DNA of 64,000 nucleotides from Bemisia tabaci (taxonomy: Eukaryota; Arthropoda; Insecta; Hemiptera; Aleyrodidae): positions 14,155,480 through 14,219,479 of the forward strand of contig NC_092802.1 in the NCBI RefSeq assembly GCF_918797505.1. The letters run 5' to 3'. Numbering within the stretch: the stretch's first letter is position 1; every line of letters begins with the position of its first letter. Made by a program: the position numbers and the translations under genes. Below the pieces are notes generated by a model. It saw only the letters and a program-made list of their open reading frames with translations, did not search any database and had not been told where the DNA came from. Below are positions 11,779-24,079 of the stretch, piece after piece.

Positions 11779-12310
11779 CGAGGGCGTTCAATAAGTAAGT
11801 ATCCCCCCCCCTCTAAAATCCATAAAAATGGACCAATTTTAAAAAACTTGGGCTCAAAATCTTCCTTAGGATATTTTGAGTTCAACAAAACAAACGCAAC
11901 AAATCGACTATGTGCGGCCGAACGCGAGCCGTTTGAACGCGCCGAGTGCTCGACGCTCCGCCGAATCTCGAGGATTCGAAGTCGCTACGGGAGAAGAGCT
12001 TCTCGCAAAGCCTCAGTCGTTCATCACTGACGAAAATCAAGAAATTTTTGTAGAATAAGGGGCTTACCTCACTTCTCCACATAACCACTCGATCCAAGCA
12101 AGTCTGATACTGAGACTAAGACTAAGAGAACAGCTTTTGATGCTCGTGCGTGGAAGTCTTCAGTGAGCGCGATGAAAGATTGGCACGGTTGTTTGACGTC
12201 TTCACTGATGTCAAAATTAACTCTCCAAATATCAGATTTCAGGAACGGAATAAATGGGGTTTGCATTAATTTTTAATCTTATTGCCTTCAAAAAAGCGTC
12301 GAATGGGTGG
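11779..12310 (-). mobile_element. Mariner-like transposon fragment
   Basis: CGAGGGCGTTCAATAAGTAAG directly follows TA and resembles a mariner terminal repeat. About 300-500 bases inward, the minus strand reads as the end of a mariner transposase, much clearer in the second copy at 15650-15860. The other end is missing. The terminal repeat recurs at both ends of 43470-44192. Confidence 0.7.
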
Positions 12311-14903
12311 TTTGGATCACCCTGTACACCCTGTACTTTTCTGAGAATTAGCACGATTTTAACTTACTGAGAATCTGTGATACATGCGGCGACGTAGTTT
12401 TAAATCACTTTGCGTTGACGTCATGAGAAATTACTCGTATTTAGGTGTTAATGGCTCAATTTTTAAAAGCACCAAATAAACGTATCTACCAACCAACTAT
12501 CGGTATGGACATGAACAATTAAAAACCGCGATGCTAAATAACTTCAAATGTAAAAACCATTTTTTTCTCATCTTTTTCTTTCTGTTCTGTGAGTGTATCG
12601 CACGAAATGATTTTAAAAGTGTGCCTGTGTAGTTAACCTTTCTAAAATTATCCATAGCGGCAGTTTTAACTCGCTCTCAGAAATACAATGTCAGCAAACA
12701 TTAATGGTGTGCTGCGTGGATAATTGGGCTTTTACCTGCGAAACGCAACGCAAAAAAATTCGATTGTAGGAATCCACTTTATACCGTTAGATCTAACTAT
12801 TCGGTCCATCCAAGCAAAATTAAGGCGATGGCTGAAATAATGGCATATGCGGGAAAACCTTGTTTTGAGAAAAACGCATTTGAAATTTTACCTTGTGAAC
12901 AACACTCATGTTTTTTTTAGGAAAATAGCTGGGTTTTTTTTTAGTAGTTTAAGGATCGAACCCTTCCTCAAGAAGTAGCCATGCATCAACGTATCAAATA
13001 ATTTAATTTTGGGTAATTTGTATATTTTTTTAAAAATCATGTTCTATTTTTACACCTATCAATGGGACCTACGAAAATTTGAGTGAATTAGAGGGTAAAA
13101 TGAAAAAATGATGAATATTTAACATGATTATATTGAATTCTAATGTAAATATGACAATTCTATAGAAAAACAACTTCTGTAAATTGTAAATTGTGTAACT
13201 TGACAAGAAAAACAAGTCCTTTAGGTTAACTATTTAATGAGAGTATGAGGTCTATACAAAAAGGAAATTAAAGCGATTCATCCAGAATGATGAGAAAGGA
13301 GCCCCGTTCAAACCAAGCATTTTAAGCTCACAACTTCTTTTACAGTGAATCCGGCGTTCCGGGTTTTCAGTCAGAATTCGGCGAAGAATCAAACCGTCAC
13401 TATAAAAATTCGAGGCTAGAGTGCAATAATGGTGGTCCATATATGCTGATGAAATCAACTCGGGGTAAAAACTGAAACCGTGCTTACCAAAATTCGACGA
13501 CTTATTGAACATTTGAGGCTTTTTCAACATTTAACGTAGGAAATTTTACTGATGATTGTTCAAAAATGCAAATACGGACCAAAAACGTTATCGTTAAATA
13601 GAACAATCATTCTCTTGAAAGTAACGACTGATTTCGGATTGTATAAACCTAACGGTTCCTAAAGAGCAATTTTCAACCATGTCTAATGCCTGATAATTTT
13701 TATTTTTCATTTTAAACATTGATGTGTGACAATGGCGACCTGTCAAAATCCGCAAAATTCCAGGAATTAGTTACCAACTTCGATTTTTACACTGCTGCTT
13801 TGTTCGTAAAATGCAAAAGAAATAATACCTTAAATAACATTAAAATCTTAAAAGTTCAATTTTGTTACCCAAGATATCATGAAAGTTATTCACTGTTTAA
13901 ACCAACTCAGTGGCAGTGCTTTGAGCACCTCGGTGGAAGTGCGTGCATTCCCCAGCTCCTTGTCTGATAGGAGTGCACCACTGATTGTCGCAATCGGCCA
14001 TGATGGTCAATTTTTTCAAAATCGGAGCGGTCTTTCATCTCCTACGCAGATTGCTCACTATGGACTAGATTTCAGAGATTCTTGACGCACCTAACGTGAT
14101 TTTCCTGCGATTTTACCTGTAAAGAGTATATTCATTTGCCGGTATCTCTTGCGTGCAACAAACCCGTAGAAAAGTTGAAGAAAAGCATTTTTTTGAATTT
14201 AAAAATAGCAGCTAAACCTTCCAAGTGATGTTAAACGACCGCGCCGTGCGTATAAATCTCCCCAAAAAAATTCAATCAAATTTAGTACAAAATTTTGGTT
14301 CAATCCAGGGAAAATCACGCGATTATCTCGTGAAATAAAGTAAACGCGCGTATGATGGCTTTAAAGGTAAGAAGTTCAGCGGGACATGGAAAGGTCTAGC
14401 GGTGAGTGCGCTGTAGCATGACGCGCTCAAAAAAGCGAGCATCAACGACAAAATTTTCCAAAATCTGTCCTGGTGCCATGAAACATATTTTTCACCTCCA
14501 GGAATTTTTTTAATAAAGAAAATTCTTCTTCTGAAAAAATATTTCTGGAGCAAGAGGATTTTGTATTTATACAAAAAATGTCCATTGATATTTTTTTTCT
14601 TTTAGTGAACACCCCGCGTCCGACCCGTTATGATCAAACATTTTACTCTCTCACTCCCTTCGTGGGTAGAGGAAATATTGTCATCGTAAACATAAAAAAA
14701 AAATTTGGAATTTTGTCATCTCTTTTTTGAGGTGTCTGAAATCAAGAGAACCGTACTGGAAAACATTTCTTTTAGTGTAGGTTGCGTCACTGCAGCCTGC
14801 ATCTGTGCTCTGCTCTCTATGCCCCTCCCAAAACCCCTGCCTTCGCTGACGCATTTTCATTTTCTATTCACTCAATTGTCTATTCACTCTCCACCGCACT
14901 CAT
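11849..14903. other. Copy A of a 3.06-kb segment abutting the gap
   Basis: This 3,055-base segment ends exactly at the N gap and is repeated as 15404-18479, which begins exactly at the other side. After about 12300 the copies agree almost base for base. In the first 450 bases copy A lacks many single bases, often within short runs, as expected of unpolished long-read sequence. No gene was recognised here beyond the mariner remnant; the open frames have no family motifs. Confidence 0.85.
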
Positions 14904-15403
14904 NNNNNNNNNNNNNNNNNNNNNNNNNNNNNNNNNNNNNNNNNNNNNNNNNNNNNNNNNNNNNNNNNNNNNNNNNNNNNNNNNNNNNNNNNNNNNNNNN
15001 NNNNNNNNNNNNNNNNNNNNNNNNNNNNNNNNNNNNNNNNNNNNNNNNNNNNNNNNNNNNNNNNNNNNNNNNNNNNNNNNNNNNNNNNNNNNNNNNNNNN
15101 NNNNNNNNNNNNNNNNNNNNNNNNNNNNNNNNNNNNNNNNNNNNNNNNNNNNNNNNNNNNNNNNNNNNNNNNNNNNNNNNNNNNNNNNNNNNNNNNNNNN
15201 NNNNNNNNNNNNNNNNNNNNNNNNNNNNNNNNNNNNNNNNNNNNNNNNNNNNNNNNNNNNNNNNNNNNNNNNNNNNNNNNNNNNNNNNNNNNNNNNNNNN
15301 NNNNNNNNNNNNNNNNNNNNNNNNNNNNNNNNNNNNNNNNNNNNNNNNNNNNNNNNNNNNNNNNNNNNNNNNNNNNNNNNNNNNNNNNNNNNNNNNNNNN
15401 NNN
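14904..15403. other. Assembly gap, exactly 500 N
   Basis: The run is exactly 500 N, a usual placeholder for a gap of unknown size. Long 'proteins' crossing it are artefacts. Confidence 0.99.
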
Positions 15404-18400
15404 TGGGCTCAAAATCTTCCTTAGGATATTTTGAGTTCAACAAAACAAACCGCAACAAAATCGGACTATGTGCGGCCGAACGCGAGCCGTTTGAACGCGC
15501 CGAGGTGCTCGACGCTCCCGCCGAATCTGCGAGGATTCGAAGTCCGCTACGGGAGAAGAGCTTCTCTGCCAAAGCCTCAGTCGTTCATCACTGACGAAAA
15601 ATCAAAGAAATTTTTGTAGAATAAGGGGCTTACCTCACTTCTCCACATAACCAGCTCGATCCAAGCAAGTCTGATACTGAGACTAAGACTAAGAGAACAG
15701 CTTTTGGATGCCTCGTGCGTGGAAGTCTTTCAGCTGACCGCGGATGAAAGAGTGGACGGCTTGTTTGACCTCTTCCACTGATTCAAAATTAACTCCTCCA
15801 AATTCAGATTTCAGGAACGGGAATAAATGGTGGTGTTTGCCATTAATTTTTAATCTTATTGCCTTCAAAAAAGCGTCGAATGGGTGGTTTGGATCACCCT
15901 GTACACCCTGTACTTTTCTGAGAATTAGCACGATTTTAACTTACTGAGAATCTGTGATACATGCGGCGACGTAGTTTTAAATCACTTTGCGTTGACGTCA
16001 TGAGAAATTACTCGTATTTAGGTGTTAATGGCTCAATTTTTAAAAGCACCAAATAAACGTATCTACCAACCAACTATCGGTATGGACATGAACAATTAAA
16101 AACCGCGATGCTAAATAACTTCAAATGTAAAAACCATTTTTTTCTCATCTTTTTCTTTCTGTTCTGTGAGTGTATCGCACGAAATGATTTTAAAAGTGTG
16201 CCTGTGTAGTTAACCTTTCTAAAATTATCCATAGCGGCAGTTTTAACTCGCTCTCAGAAATACAATGTCAGCAAACATTAATGGTGTGCTGCGTGGATAA
16301 TTGGGCTTTTACCTGCGAAACGCAACGCAAAAAAATTCGATTGTAGGAATCCACTTTATACCGTTAGATCTAACTATTCGGTCCATCCAAGCAAAATTAA
16401 GGCGATGGCTGAAATAATGGCATATGCGGGAAAACCTTGTTTTGAGAAAAACGCATTTGAAATTTTACCTTGTGAACAACACTCATGTTTTTTTTAGGAA
16501 AATAGCTGGGTTTTTTTTTAGTAGTTTAAGGATCGAACCCTTCCTCAAGAAGTAGCCATGCATCAACGTATCAAATAATTTAATTTTGGGTAATTTGTAT
16601 ATTTTTTTAAAAATCATGTTCTATTTTTACACCTATCAATGGGACCTACGAAAATTTGAGTGAATTAGAGGGTAAAATGAAAAAATGATGAATATTTAAC
16701 ATGATTATATTGAATTCTAATGTAAATATGACAATTCTATAGAAAAACAACTTCTGTAAATTGTAAATTGTGTAACTTGACAAGAAAAACAAGTCCTTTA
16801 GGTTAACTATTTAATGAGAGTATGAGGTCTATACAAAAAGGAAATTAAAGCGATTCATCCAGAATGATGAGAAAGGAGCCCCGTTCAAACCAAGCATTTT
16901 AAGCTCACAACTTCTTTTACAGTGAATCCGGCGTTCCGGTTTTCAGTCAGAATTCGGCGAAGAATCAAACCGTCACTATAAAAATTCGAGGCTAGAGTGC
17001 AATAATGGTGGTCCATATATGCTGATGAAATCAACTCGGGGTAAAAACTGAAACCGTGCTTACCAAAATTCGACGACTTATTGAACATTTGAGGCTTTTT
17101 CAACATTTAACGTAGGAAATTTTACTGATGATTGTTCAAAAATGCAAATACGGACCAAAAACGTTATCGTTAAATAGAACAATCATTCTCTTGAAAGTAA
17201 CGACTGATTTCGGATTGTATAAACCTAACGGTTCCTAAAGAGCAATTTTCAACCATGTCTAATGCCTGATAATTTTTATTTTTCATTTTAAACATTGATG
17301 TGTGACAATGGCGACCTGTCAAAATCCGCAAAATTCCAGGAATTAGTTACCAACTTCGATTTTTACACTGCTGCTTTGTTCGTAAAATGCAAAAGAAATA
17401 ATACCTTAAATAACATTAAAATCTTAAAAGTTCAATTTTGTTACCCAAGATATCATGAAAGTTATTCACTGTTTAAACCAACTCAGTGGCAGTGCTTTGA
17501 GCACCTCGGTGGAAGTGCGTGCATTCCCCAGCTCCTTGTCTGATAGGAGTGCACCACTGATTGTCGCAATCGGCCATGATGGTCAATTTTTTCAAAATCG
17601 GAGCGGTCTTTCATCTCCTACGCAGATTGCTCACTATGGACTAGATTTCAGAGATTCTTGACGCACCTAACGTGATTTTCCTGCGATTTTACCTGTAAAG
17701 AGTATATTCATTTGCCGGTATCTCTTGCGTGCAACAAACCCGTAGAAAAGTTGAAGAAAAGCATTTTTTTGAATTTAAAAATAGCAGCTAAACCTTCCAA
17801 GTGATGTTAAACGACCGCGCCGTGCGTATAAATCTCCCCAAAAAAATTCAATCAAATTTAGTACAAAATTTTGGTTCAATCCAGGGAAAATCACGCGATT
17901 ATCTCGTGAAATAAAGTAAACGCGCGTATGATGGCTTTAAAGGTAAGAAGTTCAGCGGGACATGGAAAGGTCTAGCGGTGAGTGCGCTGTAGCATGACGC
18001 GCTCAAAAAAGCGAGCATCAACGACAAAATTTTCCAAAATCTGTCCTGGTGCCATGAAACATATTTTTCACCTCCAGGAATTTTTTTAATAAAGAAAATT
18101 CTTCTTCTGAAAAAATATTTCTGGAGCAAGAGGATTTTGTATTTATACAAAAAATGTCCATTGATATTTTTTTTCTTTTAGTGAACACCCCGCGTCCGAC
18201 CCGTTATGATCAAACATTTTACTCTCTCACTCCCTTCGTGGGTAGAGGAAATATTGTCATCGTAAACATAAAAAAAAAATTTGGAATTTTGTCATCTCTT
18301 TTTTGAGGTGTCTGAAATCAAGAGAACCGTACTGGAAAACATTTCTTTTAGTGTAGGTTGCGTCACTGCAGCCTGCATCTGTGCTCTGCTCTCTATGCCC

Positions 18401-18479
18401 CTCCCAAAACCCCTGCCTTCGCTGACGCATTTTCATTTTCTATTCACTCAATTGTCTATTCACTCTCCACCGCACTCAT
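15404..18479. other. Copy B of the 3.06-kb segment
   Basis: This repeats copy A from its first base after the gap to the CACTCAT that ends copy A, then continues into unique sequence. One base (a G near 16938) is absent relative to copy A. Probably this is the same genomic DNA represented twice. Confidence 0.85.
15650..15860 (-). pseudogene. Mariner transposase C-terminal remnant
   Basis: The minus strand reads HHHLFPFLKSEFGG, then NFESVEEVKQ, then KDFHARGIQKLFS, matching the segment after the last catalytic Asp of mariner transposases (compare YHLFP.LK...G..F.S.EEV). Two stops (TAG) follow LFS, after which a CLDRAGYVEK-like end is visible. The catalytic core is absent. The equivalent part of copy A has extra small deletions. 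Confidence 0.75.
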
Positions 18480-18900
18480 CCCACAATCTACGAGGGGGAG
18501 GGGGATTTACACCAAAGACTCTTTCTACAGTCACGGAGCTACAGGAAGGCACTACATTCCGCTCAAATACACTTAAAAAAATTAAGAAATGGACAAGGAA
18601 AGATTACTAAGTAATCGCGTCTAAATCCGTTGAAGTGGTCTACCTAACCTAATACACTGTTTACCCACATCCTTCCTCTTTTAGAGGAAACTCAAATTCC
18701 AAACGACACTGTTGCCAAGTATCTCCGGCCTCCACCTGCATTCAAAGCTCAAATGGGAGGCTCATATTCAGAAGAAGGTCGCTCAACTGCGACTAAAATT
18801 TGTAAATATGCAGTGGCTCTTGGGTCGCTAATCTCGACTTTCACTAACTGAATTTGCCTCTCTACAAGTCAATATTGAGACCGGTTTGGAGTTATAGAGC

Positions 18901-19311
18901 ACATTTATAGACAGAGTATGGCCATTCGTACCTTTTTATTACAGGAAAGCTGTGCCACTTTTTGATTGGTTAACGAGTTTTTAGGTTTCATGATGCTCTT
19001 ACGGCCGTAAATAAACAAACAAGATGGCGACTCACCGTAACATTGATAAGAAGCTAAAATTTGCCAAAATTTCTATGATACGGCGGTAACAATTTAAACT
19101 AGCATATCTACAAATAAAACATGGAAAACACATGAAAACGCCGTTAAATTGCCTTTCGCCTTTATTACAGGAGGATGTAAAATGTGCATAAACTCAAAAT
19201 TACTTGCTTATAACAGCCATCTTGTTTGTTTACTTACGGCCGTAAGAACATCGTGTCAGCCTATTTTCTCGCGAACAATGAAAAACCGGCTCAGAAATGA
19301 CCATACTCTAT
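18901..19311. mobile_element. Foldback element, TATAGACAGAGTATGG ends
   Basis: The left arm TTTATAGACAGAGTATGGCC is mirrored by a right arm near GACCATACTCTA. The arms include AACAAACAAGATGGCGACTC and its inverse. A better preserved copy is at 56989-57413. Confidence 0.75.
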
Positions 19312-19332
19312 GGTTACCAATGTAGGGTCGCG

Positions 19333-19745
19333 CACTGAAAAAAAATTCTCGGCGTTTTTACCAAGGTCCGTTGGTACCTTTACCATCTCAATTTTTTTAC
19401 CAATTATTGGTAATTTTACCAAGACAGACTGGTAAGCGTACCTAAAAACTGGTATTTTTACTGTTTTTTCAGGTAAGAATACCACTTTTATGGGTAATCA
19501 ATTCCCGGTAACTTTGCCATTTTATCTCGGTAATTGTACCACAGTAGATAAAAAATATTGGCGTTTTTACCAAGGTCCAGTAAAATTACCAAGAAAGTTC
19601 AATAATTTTACCGAAATTTCTCGGTAAAACTACCAATTCCATGAAGGGTAATTTTACCAAGAAAAAACTGGGATCAAATAGAACCCTGAATTCGTGGTAG
19701 TTTTACTCTTTTCTTAGTAAATACACCGAGATTTTTTTTTCAGTG
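19333..19745. mobile_element. TIR element, inverted relative of 1634-2046
   Basis: It starts CACTGAAAAAAAATTCTCGG and ends ATTTTTTTTCAGTG, with CG on both sides as a possible 2-bp target duplication. The interior carries the same short GGTAA/TTACC series in the opposite order to the copy at 1634-2046. Confidence 0.8.
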
Positions 19746-20029
19746 CGCAGCCAAGTCAAATTTACATAAAATCGGAGTATTGCGGATGAATGTTTAACGG
19801 AGCATTTGTAAAGCAAAATGGTACGAGAGGAACGCAGATATCGGCGCAGACTTCAACACTGACGTAGTGGAGGATTCCATTACCAAGATGTACGTACATT
19901 GTACACTGCATATAGACGGTGAAACTACCACTACGTATCTCGGTTTGGGACGCCGTCGCAGACTTCCCCTCATAGCATATTTTCTAGATGGAAAAATATT
20001 TAACGTTAAGGAAGATGTTGCATGTGTGA

Positions 20030-20514
20030 CGAATTTGCGATTTGACTGTTAATTCTTACGTAAAAGTTCGCAAGAAACACGATGTGGCCACTGGTTTTCT
20101 CTGAAATCAACTCCAAAGCTCAAAAAAGCTCTCAAGTTGATGCCAAAATGGAGGGGATATCCCACGCTATCCTGAGAGTCCACCTCTACATCAAGACAAA
20201 CTCTCCAAGCAAAGATAGGGAATAAATACATTTGCAGGGTTGCTGTGTTTTCAGTTTTGGAGTCCCCAAATAATGTGGCAGCCCTGTCAATGTATTTGCT
20301 CCCTATCTGTGCATGGAGAGTTTGTCTTGGTTTAGAGGTGGACTCTCAAGATAGCGTGGGATATCCCCTCCATTTTGGCCTCAACTTGAGAGCTTTTTTT
20401 GAGCTTCGGAGTTAATTTAAGAGAAAACCAGAGGCACCATCGTGTTTCTCGCGAACTTTTACATGATAATCAACAGTCAAATCGCAAATTCCTCACACAT
20501 GCAACTCTCCATTC
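20030..20514. mobile_element. Foldback element A, copy 1
   Basis: Two arms of about 230 bases face each other. The left has AAATGGAGGGGATATCCCAC and the right GTGGGATATCCCCTCCATTT; outer ends are near GATGTTGCATGTGTGACG and its inverse. Other copies lie at 28027-28704 and 47874-48380. No coding capacity was seen. Confidence 0.85.
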
Positions 20515-20634
20515 TTGAAAACATTCATGATTTTTCTTTTTTCTGTGCGAGGAAAATTCTATGAAAACTGGATGGAAGTGCGTTGATTAGTCGATTTGCT
20601 CTCCTTCAAGATAATAAAAAGGGAGTGTACATTT

Positions 20635-20892
20635 TTATACACCGCAAACGAGATGAAGTAGTTTGAGAGTTTCACTGTCGACATAAGACGCAATTGCATC
20701 GTCACCCAAACCCAGAAGCGCTTGCGCTCCTGGAATGGGATCGGTCCACTCGTAGGCTAAAGCGACGAAATCCCCATGAGCTTGAAATTCAGGGGCTCTC
20801 TTCAAATTTTTTCCGGAAAAGCAAGTGTGCCTCCCCGTATCTTTGGACGGATCAGGAAATTTCTTGGTCTTTGACCGATGTCGGTCGACCAC
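20635..20892 (-). CDS. Possible unrecognised coding exon
   Basis: The minus strand has an 85-codon open frame with a protein-like stretch (HGDFVALAYEWTDPI, then GLGDDAIASYVDSETLK) ending at a stop. It contains no repeat seen elsewhere in the window. I do not recognise the family and see no convincing acceptor before it. The opposite strand is also open over much of it and has AATAAA at 20893. It could be a terminal exon or chance. Confidence 0.25.
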   Translation of the reverse strand: MVDRHRSKTKKFPDPSKDTGRHTCFSGKNLKRAPEFQAHGDFVALAYEWTDPIPGAQALLGLGDDAIASYVDSETLKLLHLVCGV

Positions 20893-22192
20893 AATAAAGA
20901 TACAAAAAAAGACTAATGGAGATAAAACAAAAATACATTTTTATTAAACACGTAATAATTTTGTACTTACTTTCCTCCTCGCTATATAGAGGTAGTATAT
21001 CCTTAATTAAGCTAATATGCAAATTTATAATAGTTTAATATATTAAGCTTTTATATATATATATATCCTTAGATGTATATTGTACACATTTTTTTCTTGT
21101 GCAAATTAAAAAAAGAGGGAAAAAATTTTCAGCCGCCTAAATTCAGTAACTATTATTTTTTTTCTTTTATTTTTGAAAGTTTATATTTAAGGAATTCACG
21201 ATTTTTTGATGATCAATGACTGATGAGTATCAATCAATGATAAAGTTGAATTACATGAACTCTCGTACTAAGTTGAATCTATAGAGGGAGGTGATTGAAG
21301 CAAAAATACAATAAATAAAGTGCAAGCTTTTGAAAGGGGGGAGTGTTAGTGAGCTTTCATAGTTACACGGGCGCGAGGAGCTTTCCCCAATAGCTTTAAG
21401 ATTTTAGCTCCTCTTAAACGTAATTTCAGGTACTTTTCGAGTGATATTATAAAGAAAAGAAGGAGACAGTGCTTCTTGTGGACTTAACTGTAAGATCATG
21501 AGGAAAAGAGGGAAGCTTGATTCACAAAAAATTAAAGATTTCATGCTCAGAGGGGAGGGTAAAAACTTTAGAACGTAAGGGTGCGAGTCTCCAAATGCGC
21601 GCCTGGGGCGCGTTTGCGGTAAATCCAATGCTGTTGTTATTTTTTTATTTTTTATACTATAATCTCTCAAGCCTACTAAATTTCTATTTCTGGTAAAGCT
21701 TAGTTCTAACGTTCTTCAAAGCCGCGATTTTTCTGATTTTTGCGCGAATCGATTGGTCATTGATTCTAGGCCCATTTTATTCAGATCTTAGAAACATGGC
21801 CAAGGTTTTTGTATACGTGGTAAAGTTGAGATTTCTCCCATTAAAACATGTAAATTTTAATTTTTTGTCACAGTTTGTTCTATACCGTCCTGCTCATCGA
21901 TTGCCATGATTTTCACGGCTATCGTCAGGCGATAGTCTCTGGGTGAGCCCGCTTCATATAGATTTTGGTAGTAATATACGACCCAGGTTTTCTATTTATA
22001 TTAGGCTAGACCGCGGGGATCTTACTGTTAGCAACGTGAGGTGCGACTTGTTTGACGATCAATCCATTAGGGGCTCTCTTGGCCCGCCGCCGCCAGCCCA
22101 AGAGAGCGTGATGCGTACTTCGAGAGTTTGGCCGCGTAGTGGCCAGGGGCATACCCCAAGTATCGAATATAAACGAATTTTTCGCATTTATA

Positions 22193-22460
22193 CAGTGGAC
22201 TCTGAATAATTTGAACCTCGATAATTCGAAAACCTCGTTAATTCGAAGGAAAGTCTGTCTCCCTTGAAAATCTCCAAATAGTTCGAAGAAAATCAATGTA
22301 TTTTTCTCCCCTCATTAATTCGAATTTTTTAAGCTGGCGCGCCCCTCTATAATTCGAAATTGTGACGAAAAATCTCTCTGTAATTCGAAGTGTGGGAAGT
22401 AAATATGGCCCTTCCTCTATAATTCGAAATAAGACGGTACATTCCCTCTACAATTTGAAG
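22193..22460. mobile_element. Pogo/Tigger-like transposon end
   Basis: CAGTGGACTCTGAATAATTTG follows TA and resembles the terminal repeat of pogo-type DNA transposons. It is followed by at least six degenerate copies of TAATTCGAA spaced 20-40 bases apart. No transposase was found in this window. Confidence 0.6.
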
Positions 22461-22930
22461 TCAACTGTTGAGGTACCTGGGTGTCTGAAAGAGCTTTGAC
22501 CTAAGAGCTAGAGCCTTTAGAGCATTTTAGCCTTTTAGAGCCTTTTTTTAGAGAGACCTTTGAGCTAAGAGCTTTGAACTTTGAGCTTTTAACCTTTGAC
22601 TTAAAGACCTTTTGGCGTAAATCCGTCCATATGTTTGTCCCTATATAATTCATTGTACATTGCGTGACTAACGTCATCCGCAGAGCCTGATCACATTGTC
22701 TCTTCTTTTCCGAGATCGAATCAACATCAAGTACATATGCTTTTCATGGTAAAAAAATAAATTGAGTTCTGCGAGGCAAGAGTCTACAGTTTCTGCGCAA
22801 ATGCCGTCCAACCACCGAAAAATGAAGGGATATGCGAAACAAGTGTGCCGCAAATCTGAGACTGTTTTTCGTCGCACTGCACGTGCAAAGCGTGCACGAA
22901 CATTTTTTTTCATGACATTAGAGTGGAACA

Positions 22931-23125
22931 TTGCTGCAAGGAAAAATGCCGTATGAGCCATCAGGCGTTGCTAAATTTCCCTCGACAAATCACGAATTTT
23001 CGAGGAAAGTCGTGAACGGTCCTCCGATTTTTCAAAGGATCTCGTTTGTACTTCGATCTAAGAATTCTGAAAGTGTTGAGAAAAAATATTCACAACTTTC
23101 TTCAAAAATAATCATTCTCTGAGAG
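22931..23125. mobile_element. MITE of the GCCGTATGA family, partial
   Basis: AATGCCGTATGAGCCATCAG followed by GTTGCTAAATTTCC matches the left end of the family at 31552-31803. The right end is missing or degraded. Confidence 0.5.
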
Positions 23126-23782
23126 GCAATGGGACGTATTTATGCTAAATGGAACTATCTGCAAGTGGAAATATGGAGTGTGCTTCTTAGTTGAGGGCCA
23201 TAAGAATGAAACGAAATTTAAAAGCGCCAGTGACGTCAGCGGCAACGAACGAGACCGGGCACGACGGGGGATCGGTGGAGGGACTCTTTAACTCATGAGC
23301 CCTGTTCACAAGGCTCTTGTCACATGCCCACGGCTCACGAGTTAGCGTTCAGTTCCTTTTGATTTAATGTAAAATTCCGCTTTTCCATTTTCTCAAAAGG
23401 AACTATATCCACTTTTACATTGTTTCTTATCCAGCATCCACGAGCTTACCCCATCTTTCCACTTGCACATAGTTCCTTTTCGCATAAATACGTCCAATTT
23501 GGCAACATTCGAATGCTCGAACGGTGATTTTACTCGGCTCGGCGGAGCCTTTTGCCAAGTTTGCCTTTTTTTACATTCCTTGTTCCACTCATTCGATTGT
23601 GAGTGCCCCGTAATCAACTCTTCCTCTGTCGCGGTGATACCTCAAATCGTCGTTGCGCACGAGACGTAGTCTAAAATTGTCGCAATTTGTGAGGAGAGTA
23701 ATGAGACCTGCGGGATGACTCGATTGGTTTGCCACGACGGATAGGATCCTCCAACCCATTTCGACTATCCCCCCACTTCATG

Positions 23783-23815
23783 TATATATGAATTGGTTTC
23801 TGTGGATATAGATTA
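23783..23815 (+). promoter_or_regulatory. Candidate TATA promoter for secreted-protein gene
   Basis: TATATATG lies about 30 bases before ATTAGTGCG, a loose match to an arthropod initiator, and about 170 bases before the ATG at 23954. AT-rich DNA throws up such matches by chance, so support is weak. Confidence 0.3.
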
Positions 23816-23953
23816 GTGCGTAAAAGTTATCGGAAGCTGAGCAATCGTCAAGGCCAACGCTCTAAACTTGAAATTATGGAAAGCGTCGTCTTATTTCAAA
23901 GCTCCGACCATTAGTTTTCACTCTTATTTCGAGGTGTAAAGAATAATCAGAAT

Positions 23954-24079
23954 ATGGGATCCATATCCATGTTAACTGTAGTTGCATTGGTCGTAACTGT
24001 GTATTACACTAAGGCCATGAGACAGCCGCAGCGCGTGCCGACTTCGACTCCGAGGCGAAACCCCATTCGTGATTTTGTG
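23954..24079 (+). CDS. Secreted protein exon 1 (signal peptide)
   Basis: Translation starts at an ATG with A-rich context. A hydrophobic core ([12 protein letters not shown]) ends in TKA, followed by a basic, proline-containing stretch ([15 protein letters not shown]). The exon ends GATTTTGTG before a GTGAGT donor, in phase 0. Confidence 0.75.

Noticed and set aside
14705..15594. Long reading frames across the N gap
   Set aside because: They are open only because N codons contain no stops.
11849..18479. A true 3-kb tandem duplication
   Set aside because: Both copies end exactly at the gap edges, which points to contig overlap rather than biology.
19021..19230. AAGATGGC motifs as enhancer sites
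   Set aside because: They are part of the arms of a foldback element and recur in its other copy, so repeat membership explains them.
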